A stretch of DNA of 64,000 nt from Quillaja saponaria (taxonomy: Eukaryota; Streptophyta; Magnoliopsida; Fabales; Quillajaceae): positions 12,559,001 through 12,623,000 of the forward strand of contig CM055605.1 in the NCBI GenBank assembly GCA_029379385.1. The letters run 5' to 3'. The translations under genes were made by a program, and so were the position numbers. The notes under the pieces are model-generated. The model worked only from the letters and a program-made list of their open reading frames with translations, did no database searches and was not told the DNA's origin. Shown here one piece after another: positions 10,412-24,224 of this stretch (position 1 is the stretch's first letter; each line of letters begins with the position of its first letter).

Positions 10412-11693
10412 AATCTTAAATAACCAAATAACTATCGTTTACATATCATGTTAATTCCTTGGTCCATAGGTTGACATTGCATTGTCATTTAATTAATTTT
10501 AATTGATACATAATCATTGGCTTAAAAACATGATAGTCTGGACAAGGGCCAATGACTATTGTTTTTTATTAAGTCTAAACTATTATTCTAATATATCAGA
10601 TATATTCTTTGGCATAATTGAGATTAATGTAAGGCTACCTTGACGGGGGCTAAATAAATAGAAGTAAATAGAATTTTAATTATGCCACAATAATGTGAGG
10701 CAATATATTCTTAAGATGTAACTTAATACATCATATGCAATTATAACATATATATATATAAGCAAGCCATAAAATAAAATAGGGGGATGATTATGGACCA
10801 TATGGTTTCCTTGATACTAAAGAAAGCCATATCCTGAGACTTGATGTAGTCCTACCACATCCTTGTCTTTACTTTGTCTTAATGGCTTCATTCCATATGC
10901 TGGATTTACAAGTAACCTATGCAACACTTACATAATTTGTAAGAAACCTTGAGTTATATTCAAGGGGAGTTAGATGAGAAGAAAATTTACATAGAGAATA
11001 AGAGATAAGGCAAGCATAAAGGCCCTATTTTTCAAAAATACCAAAACAAAGCATACATTCAAAATGCGTGTGTGGTCCATAATTATGCCTATTCTAATTA
11101 TACCATCTATCATACATTCATAATGAAAAACATGAAATATTTACTTATTGATTATTTATGGATCAACATACTATTTAAATTAAATTTCACTAACAACTTA
11201 AAAAATATAGTTTAACCAATTTATTTTAAATCCCTTTTATTTTACGAATTTCTCTAAAATGCCCCAATTTTGAAGAGTGGGCCTAGGCCTAGACTGTGGG
11301 CGTAGGCTTGAGCCTGAGCCCTTGGCCATTGGTGGTGCTGCCTTGGTAACATGTACCTTGGCAGCCTGCTAAGGGCCTGAGGCTTTCACTTAGTTTTAGT
11401 CAATTAACTAAATTTAGGGTTTGGAATAATTCTAAAATCAAGAACCCAGAAAAATCCAATTTTACTAAATTTAGGGTTTGAAACAATTCCAAAATCCGTA
11501 AAACTCCAAGTTTTATATTTTAGGGTTTGGAACAATTCCAAAATCCTAAATCCCTAAACGCCAAAAGCCTAAAATGCTTAAACTTTTAGGGCTTTTCATA
11601 AAAGAAAATTCTAAAAAAATTATATAGCATGCTTAAATACTATGAACATTCATAAAATTCAAGAATCATATACAATTAATTGAAAAACCTGGA
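10412..11693 (-). other. noncoding internal region of a Copia-type element
   Basis: This lies on the internal side of the PBS at 11,694-11,706 and should be the leader or internal region of a minus-strand element. No gag or pol motifs were found in any frame. Short imperfect direct repeats of 'tagggtttggaacaattcc' occur at about 11,415-11,550. A left-hand LTR was not found, so the element is truncated or is a noncoding (LARD-like) derivative. Confidence 0.5.
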
Positions 11694-11706
11694 GGCTTTG
11701 ATACCA
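11694..11706 (-). other. Copia-type primer binding site
   Basis: On the minus strand TGGTATCAAAGCC, one base from the LTR end (TTTTCAACA). It resembles the initiator methionine tRNA PBS used by Copia elements. Confidence 0.85.
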
Positions 11707-11707
11707 C

Positions 11708-13649
11708 TGTTGAAAATATAGAGTCTTGCATCATTTGCATATGCAACAGAATTAAAATTTATCATAACCAAGAACCTAGGTAATCAATTAAATACATATA
11801 TTATTAAAAGAAAGATTAAAACAAACCAATTGAAGATTTCCTCACATAGCTAGTTTGATTTTTTAGCATGGAAGCTTGGAGTTCTTCTATAAATCATCAA
11901 AATGATTCTCCAAATCAAACAGAAATTATGACCAATGATTAATAAGCTATGCAAACAAATAAGCCTCTAATGAAATAGCTCACACAATTGATGGTTAAAT
12001 TTTTTTATCTTTTTCAAAAAGGATTTGAATGAATTGATTTGCCTTTATGATATGTGCTAGCTTCTACTTGGTTAAATTGTTAATAGAGGATTGTCCTTAA
12101 AGCAAAAACTTTTTTGCTTCAACAAAAGCGTCATGGCTAGGGAGGAGTTTTCAGGAACTCTTATTGCTCACAATCTCTCTCAAGGTTGAAAGTCAATTGT
12201 AACCATATTGTTGCCGAAATTTCCCTTAGTTACTACATATTTAAGGGCGGCTATGGGTTAGGGACTTATAGGTCTTCCTTGTTTAAGATTTCATTAAACC
12301 TAAAGACCAAGGCCTAATGCCCACAACTCCTTTAGTAATCTATAATCCTATTATGATTACTAATAGGCCTTTAGACTCCTCAAGGCCTAACATCAATTTG
12401 GATTCCAAATCCAATTAAGATTCTCAGTAGACTTTTTCTTGACTTTCAAGAAAGTTAGTCTTGTCATATATGTATAGATAACAATTACATTTTAACCCTT
12501 ATGTGCTTGGAAGTTAACTATTAATTTCAAGACTCCATATCCTTCTAAATTCTTAACATAAGTCAATTAAAGTGTATAATCCTTTAGGTTCCCCGTAAGT
12601 TGGCAATAAATGTAATTTAGTACTTCCTAATAAGTATGGTTAAATTAAAACACTTTTAATTTAAATTTGGTTTTGCTAACCAACCAACTTACATTCATAT
12701 ATCAAGAATAACATCTAGTAATGTATTATGACTACCCAAGTACAAGCAAAGTTAAGATTATTAAGCAAATATTTTAGTGCTTGGTTATTGTGTAGTTCAA
12801 TCATTTCATTAAACATATGTCGAGATAGACATAGATGCTGGAACCTTATTTTTGTTTAAATCCATTTGTATTTGAAACCAAGTTTACGTATTGTTTCTCA
12901 AAAAGATTCAAGAAAACACTTTTCTTAATTTCTTTGTTTTCTTAAATCTCTTTCACTTTGCAAAGATTCCTAGAGTAAGACATACTTATCTCAAGAGGCC
13001 ATGGGATATTTTTCCTCTTGACTGAGGATGATGAATTCTCTATCTATGATTCATTTACCTTCATATGCTTCACTACATGTCCAGTAATAACCCATGTACT
13101 TTCCTTATTACATGATAAAGGGGAACGACATCAAAATATATAGATTCACATATAAGGTAATAAGATGATCTTAAGTTAAAGGGTCACTTACATTGTCAAC
13201 ACTTTGAGAAGTTCCATTGACAAGTGAGTAAAGACTCCATACGGTTTCTTCGTGTTGGGTTAATTCAGTGTACTTGTTTAACTAACAAGCGACCATATAT
13301 TTATCTCAGCATCTTTATGCTTGAAGTTTATGAAATCACTACTCTCTTTTATAAGAGAATGACACAATATATTATAGTCTCTAAGAATCATCAATATCAA
13401 TATTATTGATGATTCATTGCTAGGAATAATTTTAGAATAATACTTTATGTATGTCACATCTCACAATTATGATCAACATCATAATTTGCATACACAGTAT
13501 TTATTCTAGGGACTTTATATATCGTTGTATTAAATCTCATTTAAACAATTTAATATAGAATGCTTAATTAAAATTATTACATGCATTAAATACAAATAAA
13601 GTGTCATTATAACTAAACACTTATTGACTCTTGAATACTAATACTAACA
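11708..13649 (-). repeat. 5' LTR of a Copia-type or LARD-like element
   Basis: Plus-strand ends are TGTTGAAAATAT and ATACTAACA, so the LTR has TG...CA termini and is about 1.94 kb. The PBS beside its left end fixes the orientation. It has no coding content. A 12-bp perfect stem lies at 13,385-13,396 and 13,404-13,415. Confidence 0.7.
13385..13415. repeat. perfect hairpin in LTR
   Basis: GAATCATCAATA and its exact reverse complement flank a 7-nt loop. It lies in what would be the transcribed strand region of the LTR. Function unknown. Confidence 0.8.
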
Positions 13650-13899
13650 CGATGAAGTGTAATTGCTCTGTAGCTTGTGGCTTGTTTCTTTTGACTTATT
13701 TTAATTTATACAAATTTTCTAATGTATTATCTTGTTCATAATTTGAATGTTTATAAACTTAGGGCACCCATAAAACTATATTGTAATAAACTTAGGTCGA
13801 CCATTAGATCTGGGTTCTCCTTCTTTAGTTACTCTATAGCATTATACCCAGTCTTGACAAAAAGCTTGCTCTCTGCATCAAAGATCATTCTTCGACACT

Positions 13900-16090
13900 T
13901 ATCTGAGTTGCATAAAACGGTGACATCAGTCTTGTTTTCTTCTTGCATGTTAAAAGGGGGTCTTGGTTCTTATAATTGCCATTGAACGAATGTAAAGTCC
14001 TCCTCCTTCTTGTATGCCACCACTAACAATCCTATAGCTCTTTCTTCAGGCAAGCGATCTCATAATCTTTTTTAGCATGCCGACCCTTATGATCCATTGC
14101 CTCTTCTTGAAGATGACTTATCTCTCTTTGGTGCTCCTCTAGGCGATCAAATGCAGTCTAACCCTCTTCCACCCTTTGTTCGGCCTTGATCAAAAAGCTC
14201 TTTTTTCCTCTTAAGCTCTTGAACTGTTCCCAGTAACTTTTTATTTGAGTAGTTGCATCCTCTATAGAATTCTTCAGACTAGTGTACAAAGAGGCCTAGT
14301 ACTGCACATATTGAAAATAAAAAACATGTTAGTCTTAATAGAAAATAGAAGAAAAAATGTAAGTATAACATTTGTACAGGCTTTCACGCCAGCTGAAAAG
14401 CTAGTGATGAAGGCACTCTCTAGAGAGAGGTTATCCATCAAGACCACATCGCTAGGAAAGGCAGTCCCACAAGCAATAGCATATCCATGTTAGGAATGTC
14501 ACTGAAGCTGGCATCCTTGGGAGTAACTAAGTATTCCTGAGCCAATAGGCAGGGAAGAGAGAACCTATTAGGGCCACTTCTAGCCGCAAGACATCCTTTA
14601 TCAACCTTTGCACAATTTATAGTCCAACTAAAAAGAGAAGATGATGGTGAATCAACCTGATCGGAAGCTCGTACCACTAAGATTGGATCGGCCTCTGTGA
14701 TTTGTACCCATTGAGGATAGAGGAAAAGAGGGGAGAGGTTGATAGTATCTCAACTTGGAAAAAAAAAAAAAAAACCTTCCGGTTACCTATCGGCATATGT
14801 TGTGGTGGAGGTGTTGGTTGTTTTGGTAGTGAGAAGTTGTCCACTTTCACTAGTGGATGGGCTCCTTTTGTCGTCTTCTTCTTACTTTTGGATGAGACCT
14901 TCTCCTAAAGAAACCTTTCCTATTGTTGTAGCTTCCTTTCTATGGTGTCTTACATATTGGCCGCTTCTTCTTCGGCAGACTTTCCATGTCTGCAAAAGGA
15001 ATAATACCTTAGTACAAGGTACATAAAAAATAAAAAAGACAAGAAGTTTTATAATACACAACAAAACAAAAATCCAAAATATTTGACAATGGGAACCCAA
15101 GACAGACCAATGGGATCATAAAAAAGCTTGATGGTAGCTAGTTGAGGCCCAAAATTGTAAAAAAAACCTTGTTGAACAACCCATGTGCTTGCTGACCTTG
15201 ATACACCAATTTTCTTTTTGTATGTTTTAATTGCTTTTAGTCTTTAGGGGTAATTTCTTTGGCCATTTTCTAAGGACTCCCCACCTATATAGAAGAATAT
15301 GTTCAGACACATTTACAAATAAGTATATTGGGTTCCAATCTTTATTATTGTCAGGATGGCCTCAGTACAGGTCATTCCTTGCTAATAAGTATATCCTTCC
15401 AGGAGAATTTTTAATATAGTGCAAGTGTCGGAACACGATGAAAGATGGTTGAATATCCAGCTCGTGGCATACTCCAACAAAGGTAATCAAAAACTGCATC
15501 TTGTTGGGCGTCATTTTAGTAGGACATACTTCACAGGCATTCAGAACCTTAACCAAAAAATGGTGGAAGGGATATCTCACCCTAACTTAGATGTACTATT
15601 CATAAAAACAAAATGTGTTGGGGATAGAATCAAAAGGTGGTTACTGAAACTGCGTCTAAGTATAAACCTTCATTCCAAAAGGCATAAAATATTATCAAGA
15701 CAAGGTCATTAGCCTTTCGTTGGAGATCGTGTCCTCAATCTCTCTGACAATATAAGTATTCTCCTACAACCAAAATCTGGCTACATTGTCATCTTATTGG
15801 TCACCTCTGTCAGTAGATAACCTAGATATGGATGTCTCTTTGTCAGAGATCCAGCTAGCCTCTTCGCCATTTGACTTCTTTCTTAAGCTTTTTGCTTGAT
15901 CATTAGTGTTCATGGTGTATTTAGAGTGCGTGCTAAGGTCCTTACCCCTTACCAGTCAACGTATGATAGGAAATCCTCCTTGCTCTACAAGAGTTTCATC
16001 CTCCAAATGCATCTCGATGGTTGCCAACTTGTTTGGTTTACAGGATAAGGATTTAAACGCATCTGACATGACAAGCAAAAAAATGTTTAA
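13900..16090 (-). pseudogene. decayed 'putative gypsy-type transposon' gene
   Basis: Minus-strand remnants in order: an N-terminal part near 15,850-16,090, then a globular block at about 15,240-15,600 with VRYPFHHFLVKVLNACEVCP, a TPNKMQFLITFVGV stretch and ARNDLY. This matches the plant 'putative gypsy type transposon' domain family (PF04195-like), which often reads PFHPFIIEVLNGLNVCPTQ at this place. A second block at 14,440-14,680 and a charged, coiled-coil-like segment (LLGTVQELKRKKELFDQ) at 14,160-14,290 follow. AT-rich breaks near 14,300-14,390 and 15,010-15,220 look like introns. Stops are frequent. The molecular role of the family is not established. Confidence 0.7.
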
Positions 16091-16097
16091 AGCTTGA

Positions 16098-17540
16098 CAA
16101 TGTTAAGGAGGCTATACCTAGTTATTTGGAATGTGCTAGAAAGTGTTAAGATCTCACGATTACTGAATTTTGAACTTTCAAATTAACAGAGTTTCTCTAG
16201 GAATTTCAAATGTGAGAAAGTGAAGAAGAAAGGGAGGATCCTTATATAGGAACCCCCAACTTAACTCATGCAATGTGCCCAATCTTGAGAGACCACGTGT
16301 TAGCCATCCATGTAAGGACACTTGTTCCAACAAATGATCTACGAGGGCTCTAACTGAAATACAAAAAGCTATGACCTAAATAAAATGAATACATAATCTA
16401 GATAATTAAAGGTTCTGAGTAAGGTGCAACATTACAGGCTACAAAGATGCTTATAGACCAACTAACAAAATGCATAGCAAAGCGAGAAGACAAGGTCAGG
16501 TTTTCTTTTAGTATCGAGGTACCAAGCTACCTAAGTTCAGTTGATGTCATTCCATTTGAGAAACTTTATATTTTGGGGAACTAGTGTTAATACAATAATG
16601 TACCAACACTAATATTGGGACACGTGGAATTATGTGGTCATATCACTAATGAATCATATGAGGACATGTGGTAAGCTCTCAATTGGTTGTTTCCTACTAT
16701 ATATATGCTCATAACACATACTAAATGTGGAACCAACTTGACCAAAATCCTTATTATTCTCTCATTTGGATACTAACCTCATCGGATGAAGATTTTTGAA
16801 AGTTCACCCCAGGACTTTACTTCTATCCTTGTATTGCTGGTTTATTTAACAAGATGAATAGATTCTCCATATCATATTACCATAGAAGATTGACATCTCA
16901 AACAATTTTTTACTCAATAGTGTTTATCATTTTAGCACACCTACCTAAAATTATGAAAATATTTTTAAAATACTTTGTATCAAGGATATGTTGTATATGT
17001 TACTATATGAGAAATTTCTACAATTTTATTGCTTTACTATAATATATTTTTTATCTCAGTCTTTTGAAGACATATAGAAGTTACTTACCTATTTTTTCTA
17101 TGGTTCGAAAAAAGCACATGGAATGATTAGTTCCTTTTCTAGGTACAAAGTGTACATAAAAGACTAACAACAAAAAAAAGTGAGAATTAAAAATTGACAT
17201 CAAAGAAGCAAAGCAGTGGAAATAATGGTTGTTGCTAAGAATATAATATTGAAATCTTTGTAGTTGTTAGATGGATGTAAAATTATTTGAGACTTTATTC
17301 TTAAGGTCAATTATACAATACTCAATTCTAAAAGTAGGGTATTAAGTACCAGAGAAATGTGTAGTGTTATACACCTTCCATTTCTACTGATTCATTCATG
17401 ACCATCCAAAACATACAACTTATTACTGGCTTCCTAAAGAGATATATATATTTATTTATATGTTTTAACCCAATTTGAGTTAAGAATTTGAATTCACTCA
17501 CAACCCCACATTATGCCCGAATGTGTTCTTTATTCAACTA
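16098..17540. other. noncoding flank, possible promoter or LTR of the gypsy-type pseudogene
   Basis: On the minus strand a TATA-like CTATATAAGG lies at about 16,235-16,245, upstream of the pseudogene start. Near 16,590-16,680 there is a stretch with two ACACGTGG/GACATGTGG-like words. From 16,750 the sequence is AT-rich without coding potential. Confidence 0.35.
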
Positions 17541-19287
17541 TATATCTTTACTATTTAGAAACTTTTCCTAAAATAAGTATTGAACCCATTCAATTTCTTA
17601 TATGAACCAAAAACAGGGCATTACGAATCCTGTCTGACCTAGCCGGAGTCTAACAGCTATATCTCACAACATATATGGAACCAAGCTACAAAATTTTACA
17701 GACACCATAACAAAACCCTAAGGTACATTTTCTCTTTAGAAATATTAATTTAATTAAGTCCTGAAAGCTCCTGAAATACTTGATTTCTCAGACCTACGAA
17801 ATCTGACCCTACTTTTCTTCTTGACAATTTCACAAACATCTTGTAGGCATATTTTATTTTAACTCATGTGCATGTATACCTATATATACACTTACCAAGG
17901 ATGTCCATCAATTTACATCTTATTCTTCCACTTCTAATACTTACTATAATTCATAAGGTACCTCATCTCTCTCTATATATAGAACATCTCACTTAAACAT
18001 TAATTCCTCTTAACATTTTATCAAATGTCTTAAACCATATTTCATTTCTTTAAATATATTTGCATGTATGTTCATACATTTATCAAAACTTTACACCATT
18101 CCTTAATTTATTTTATTTATACTACATTTATTAAACTTTAACTTAACACAGTCAATTTCAATATCTTCTAGTTAACTATGTAATTAAACTTAACATTGAT
18201 TAGATCCTAATTATTAACTTTAACTTAACTTATTATTTAAAGTTACCTAAAATACTTGAATTTTGTGTTTCCTACTATGAACACAACAAATTCCCAATCA
18301 TTCAATTCATTCTTACCTACGTTTTTTTTTTTTTCCTTGTTTCTCTTAATTTTCATTTATAGCCAACTAGTAATTTACATCTAATTCTTAACTAAATCTT
18401 CATTTATCTAGAATTTTATATAAATATAACCTTCACCAAATACAATTTCTAAAACACCTTTCGAGTAGCCTAATTAAACTATTTTGCCCCTTCAAGTTAA
18501 ACTTAAAGAACTTACCAATAGCTTACCCAAACTAGAGTTTAACATCATCAATTTAACAAAAATCAAAACTCTAAGATACTAGGTTTCCAGTACCTATTTC
18601 TATATTGCCTTAGCACTTCAAAACCAATATGAACTATCAAGAAATCAAGCCTACACTTGAATCAACCTCCACGGCACCCAAGGAAAAAGGAACAAATTAA
18701 AGCAAAGAGGAAAAACAGGAGAAAGCTTATACCCCACTTGACTACAGCAAGCAAGATTTCCATTTTCCACTACCTAAGTTAGTAACTAGAGCTGAATTGG
18801 CATTGAGAAAAAGGAAGTCGAAGAGAAGAATAGTTAGCAAGAATGGCAGGAATGGAAAGGCGGTGGAGCACTCTCTTGGCCAAATTTTCAGTCAAGTAAA
18901 GAGATGGGAGAGAAAATACAAAAGCTTTAAGTCAAGGTCAAAAAATAAAACTAGTGGTGTAGGTTTTATATATATATATATAAATATATTTATAATTGTT
19001 TATTTAATTTTTTTACTTAATTCATACATGTTTTTCACTCAAAATTTACACTAGCTAAAGTCAAGCTTTAAATCAACCAAGATTTAGTTTAGTTGTATTT
19101 ATATAATTTATTTACACTTAAGAGTTACACTAATTTATTCACAATTCTTATTTTAATATTGAATTATAATATGTCAATTACACTATTACTTATCTAATTT
19201 ATTTACGTATTTATTATTTATAACAAAAATTTACATATTTTGCCTATAAATTTAGTTTTACGATATCAGATTATGAGAGTTGTAACA
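17541..19287 (-). repeat. old LTR-like repeat, copy 1
   Basis: Shares an ordered set of words with 20,566-22,680: 'tatttagaaact', a GGGCA-containing break point, 'tagtcta/gagtctaa', 'ctttctctttagaa', 'gatttctc..acctatgaaatct', and a right end reading GTTGTAACA. If it is an LTR it would start TGTTACAAC on the minus strand, as several chromovirus LTRs do. Copy 1 lacks about 370 bp present in copy 2. Similarity is low and partly interrupted, so boundaries are approximate. Confidence 0.45.
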
Positions 19288-20565
19288 ATGCCTAACTAAG
19301 TTAGACACATTTCACCTCACGAATTGGCCATGTGTCAATGTTACTTGCAATAATCAGATCTTGTAACTTACAAAAAAATATTTGGTAATTACATTTTCAT
19401 CCACATTTTTAAAAGCTGCCAATAAATTCATGTATTTATATTTTGTACCAATTTGGTTGCTGTATTAATTATTGAACCCCCACCCCAACAATTGTTATTA
19501 TTTTTGCAAAAGAAAGTGGTTGATAGTAACAATGGTGCATACTTCGGTTACATTTACAATTACTTCGATCTAGTTAGATGAAGAACAACCATTATTTCAG
19601 CCCAAGAAGAGAGGGAGGGGTGTGTGGAAGAGAAGGAAATTATCTCAAGTCCGTGAATTTTGTTGCTTCAGGAACCCTTCAGAATATCTCAAAACTTTCT
19701 AGGTGCACCCTGGATTTTATTTTTAGAAGTAAAAATCATTTTGAAAAAAAAAAAAAAAAAAAAAACACTTTGTTGGCCTTTATCAACCACAAACAATTTC
19801 AAATGTCAACATAATTCAAATAGTCAATCATAACAATATGATTCTTATTTACCATTATATATCATATATATACATAAATGCATCAAACAATCAAACATAC
19901 TAATCCAACAACCAAAGGGTAGCAATTAACCACTCACTGGTTTATAATTCTTGTTCGTCACTTCCTCTAAAGCTCACGTGTGTCATCATGCCCACATTAG
20001 GGTTTGAAACTGAAATTCATATATCCACATAATACTAAGTTCATAAATGTTATAATTATAATATTTTAATTACTAAACTTATATATCAACTTATATGGAT
20101 TTCTTGAAACTAAGTCCATTTAGGTAGTTTTAATCAATTTTTGTAGGATACTTGATTCCATATCTTGTTTGTATATTTTATATATATACCTATCAAGATA
20201 TTAATATTAACTCATGTTTTCAACATTTTCATTTTCTAGCATTGAATCCAAATTGAGTTTCCTTTATTTATTTAGTTTTTAAAAAATTTATCCAAGAGCT
20301 TGAATCATGTCAGTTCAATATAAATACCATTAAATTCTAAAATTTATCTTTCCTTAACCACATTTTCTCTATTCTTTCTTTTAGACTATTTATTCAAGTT
20401 TACATAATACTTAGCTCTCAAAATCTTAATTTACCAAGTTTTCCCTTTTAGGCATTTCACAACTATCTTGGAGATTTGCTTGTTTTTAACTTACATACTT
20501 AACCAAATTTAATAAAACCAAGTTAAAACATTAACTTTAGGAAGTCAGCTATCTTTCTTATTTAG
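19288..20565. other. spacer between LTR-like repeats
   Basis: No coding potential. Contains an A tract (19,743-19,763). About 19,680-19,950 matches 24,225-24,480 in inverted orientation. Confidence 0.4.
19680..19950 (-). repeat. inverted repeat arm 1
   Basis: The words 'ggtgcaccctggattttatt', 'tttgttggcctttatcaacc' and 'gcaattaaccactcact' reappear reverse-complemented, in order, at 24,225-24,480. Probably parts of two related LTRs in opposite orientation. Confidence 0.6.
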
Positions 20566-22680
20566 AAACTTCTTATAAAATCAGTCTTGAACTCACTTGA
20601 TTCTTAACATAAACAAAAAAAGGGCACTAGTACAATTCATGATTACTAACCTTTGATTCCAATGCTTATAGAATTCTCAAACTTAGGAAATAAATTATGA
20701 AACTTTCCAGTCTAGCTTATTAAGGTGATAACCATTCATCTTCAGCACCCTACTTTTAATTCAACCTTTAAAACCCCCTAACATTAATTACTTCAAAATA
20801 GGTTCAGTCAGGACCGGAAAATCACATCCATGACTTCCAATATCTCCAAAATATACACAAGCAACCACTCTAGATTTATCCTTTAATATGTTAGGAACAA
20901 ATTCTATTCAGAGGTCATAATTTCAACCACAACCCCCAACGAAGTCTCCCAAACTGATTGAAGCCCACTAAAAATCCTGAATGGACCTAACCGTAGTCTA
21001 ATAGTTCTAACAATAAGTATACTTGGAACTAGGTTATGAAATTTTTCAAACATCAAATCAAGACTCTAAGCTACACTTTCTCTTTAGAACTCTTAATATA
21101 ATTTACTCCCAAAAATACCTGAAACACAAGATTTCTCTAACCTATGAAATCTGGCCCTGCATCCCTTCAAAAACATCTTAACTCCCATTTTCCAACACTC
21201 TACCCATAACCAACCCTCCTTTGTTTATACCCATTGCTCACTTTAATTAACTCCTTAACCCACACTATTAACTAGCCATTATCTATTCTTGTTTATAAAC
21301 TTTTTATTCAAATTCTAATAACAACAAACCACCAATAATTAAACCTACCAAGTTTTATTCAAAAAGTCATAACTAGTTTCTTGTAAGTATTATATCAAAC
21401 ATCTTGAGTACATAATTATTTTCCATTGATGTATGTGTGTGGATATATATATATACACTCTAAAAGAATCAACACCATTCCAACATCACATATCAAATTC
21501 CAAAACTTCCTTTTCCAACAATTATATACATATATGTATCTACCATATGAATTCCTAAACTTTTATTCACAACTTATAACTCTCCTATTTATGTATCTTA
21601 TATGTTAAGGTTCTTAACTTCACTTACCCAAGTTAAATTACAAGTTAATACTTAAGATTCCATAGAAATAAGAAGTACATAAGTTTTAACACTTGATGGG
21701 AAAAATATTTAAACAAAACAGAATTACACTCTCACTCACCTCAGGCTAGACTCAAAACAGGGCAGCTTATAGACTTTGCAAGGTCCATTTATGGACAACT
21801 CATACCTACGCCCACACAATGCCAAGAAAGGAAGACAACAAGGTAGCAACAAGTATGTGAGAATGGGTTGAAATATGGAGATATCAAGATTGAAGTGAGG
21901 ATGATAATGTGCCTCTTATTAGTGAAGAGAGAAAGAGGGAAGGAGGGGAAAGATGGGGCCAAGTATGTGAGAATGGAAAGGAAGAACGACAAAGTCATGG
22001 GGAAATTTGTACTCCCTGAAAATATTAACATAGATGCTATTCAGCCATATGCCAAGGCGGTGTGCTCACTGTCACTATGCAGAAGTTGCTTCCTCTTGAG
22101 CCTAAGAAACCCAAGACTAAATAAGAGGTTAAGTTGACTAATTAAGGAGCTAGAAAATTCGAGAAAGGGAAAAGTAAAAAAAAAAAAAAAAAAAACAACA
22201 ACAACAACAACAAAGTTGAACCAAGGCAAAGGAATAGCAAGATCCAAGGCGGTGGAAAAAAAGAAAAAAAAAAAAGAGACATTCAGTCAAGTTAAAGGAA
22301 GGAAAAAAAAAAACCAAAAGAAAATAGAAAGTAAAACAATTAAACAAGATCAAGTCCCACTATGAAAATATGTGGCCTACAATTTTCTTAGTTATACATA
22401 TTTATATTTATATATATAACTATATATAACTATAAATATGTTTAATTGTAGTTCTTGTTATACATATGTACATTTATATATATACTCAATAATTATTTAC
22501 TCTTGTTCATAGTCTTTATTAATTTAATTCCTTTTATACTCATGCTAATTAATACCACTTTTAAACATATACATTGATATTTAATTATCTTTATAACCAA
22601 AATTTCACGTTACCTCAAACTTCGTGTTATTTTGTCAAATGTTCCTAATGTCGCAATACTGGATTATAAGGGTTGTAACA
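20566..22680 (-). repeat. old LTR-like repeat, copy 2
   Basis: Partner of 17,541-19,287, ending GGTTGTAACA at 22,680. It contains adenine-rich low-complexity DNA at about 22,175-22,315 with an AAC run. No PBS or PPT was recognised next to either copy, so they may be separate solo LTRs. Confidence 0.45.
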
Positions 22681-24224
22681 TTATGGTTTTCTCTTATTTG
22701 AAACTGTTAAAAATTTGATCCCCAAGTATTTCTACAAAAATTTCTCAACCAAATCTAGAAATCCCAATCCAGCATTTTCAAAACCACATGCCACCAGGTC
22801 CCTTTATTTTCCAAGACTCAATAGTCTTAGCCTTCATTCCCATGGACGAAGCTATCACTGGAATTGGAAGTTGTTAGAGGTAGTGGCTTGGCTCGTGAAT
22901 CTCGAGTTGCAGTAGGTCGGATACATATTTGGAGTTGAGTTTTCTTTTTTTCAAAAACTTAATCGAATTTTGATAGTGATCAATTAGTTGTTGAGTCAGA
23001 ATGTAGATTTTGAGTTGAAGATGGGACCAAATTGTGAAATTTTTGTTTGATTAATAAGCTACTTTAACTGGAGATCTATGCAGACAAGGGTTAAGAACTA
23101 GAGGTGGAATAGATGAAACATGAAAGAAACAAGGAGAAAATTAAAATCATTCAATTAAATGTGGGTGCAAAACATAAATATCAATATTTCTTTGCAAGTT
23201 GCGTGTACTGCCTATAGAAAGAATTGGGCATTTAAAGCCCAACTTTCTAGATTGGGTACTCTATAGTACATCCATTCTTAATTCTTAGCCTTTCACACAA
23301 TATCAACATTCTTGTGTAATTGTAAGTGTAAAAAATACTCAACTCCAATTTTCATGTTCTCCTGCTATTCCTTTTTCTAACCTTTTAGATATGCATTATA
23401 TCCAATAGTAATCCACCCTAAAAGTACATAATTTCAACATGGAGGATTATTTGGTACCCTATCTGATTTGTGGGGCTTTAAATACCTAATTTACATGGCT
23501 GTTATATACACCATTAATTATATTAGATTGAATCACAACCCTCCATTGTTGGCAACTTACTACATATTGAAGAATAATATAATTATGTTTTAACCCCAAA
23601 ATATTTGTCTATTAACAAACCCAACAAATGGAATTAGATTTTGTTTTTTCTAGAGGAAGTTATTTCAATTAACTAAGGCAAGATCGAAGTTGTCAAAATC
23701 CTGCGTTTTGTAGAATTTGATGCAACTTCAAAGAATAAACTGTACTGATATACAAAACCAAAAATTACAAATGATATACCATTATAAAGCTACATGTGTC
23801 TAGTATTTTATAAATTTTACAAAACTGGATTTGAAATTTTCTAGATAAAGATATGATCATTAAAGTGGACACTAGTCCAAACCCTAAGTTTGGACAATTT
23901 CAACATCTTCAATTTACCAAGTGCTTTTCTATCTTTTCTAATGGTTTCTTTCACCCTATGCATTGTCAAGACATTTAAAATATTTCTTCATCATTAACCT
24001 TATCACATAAAGTATAATTAATATTACTTGACATGTAATAGCTTAATAGAAATTTTCATAAAAAAATCTACACAAGTTAAGATAGCAGCTTAGAAATTAA
24101 AATATTATAATAATAACGTTTCTGAACTAAGTATTATTTGGGAATATGAATTTCAGTTCCAGGATTTTCATGTGGACTTGATAAGACGCGTGGATGCAAG
24201 TGTGAATGACTAATAGAATCGATT
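22681..24224. other. AT-rich spacer, no gene seen
   Basis: No ORF with a recognisable motif. A short, somewhat GC-richer stretch at 22,780-22,920 is open for 66 codons but shows no family features. Confidence 0.5.

Noticed and set aside
22041..22353. Phe/Cys-rich minus-strand frames
   Set aside because: Translation of adenine-rich low-complexity DNA (poly-A, AAC runs).
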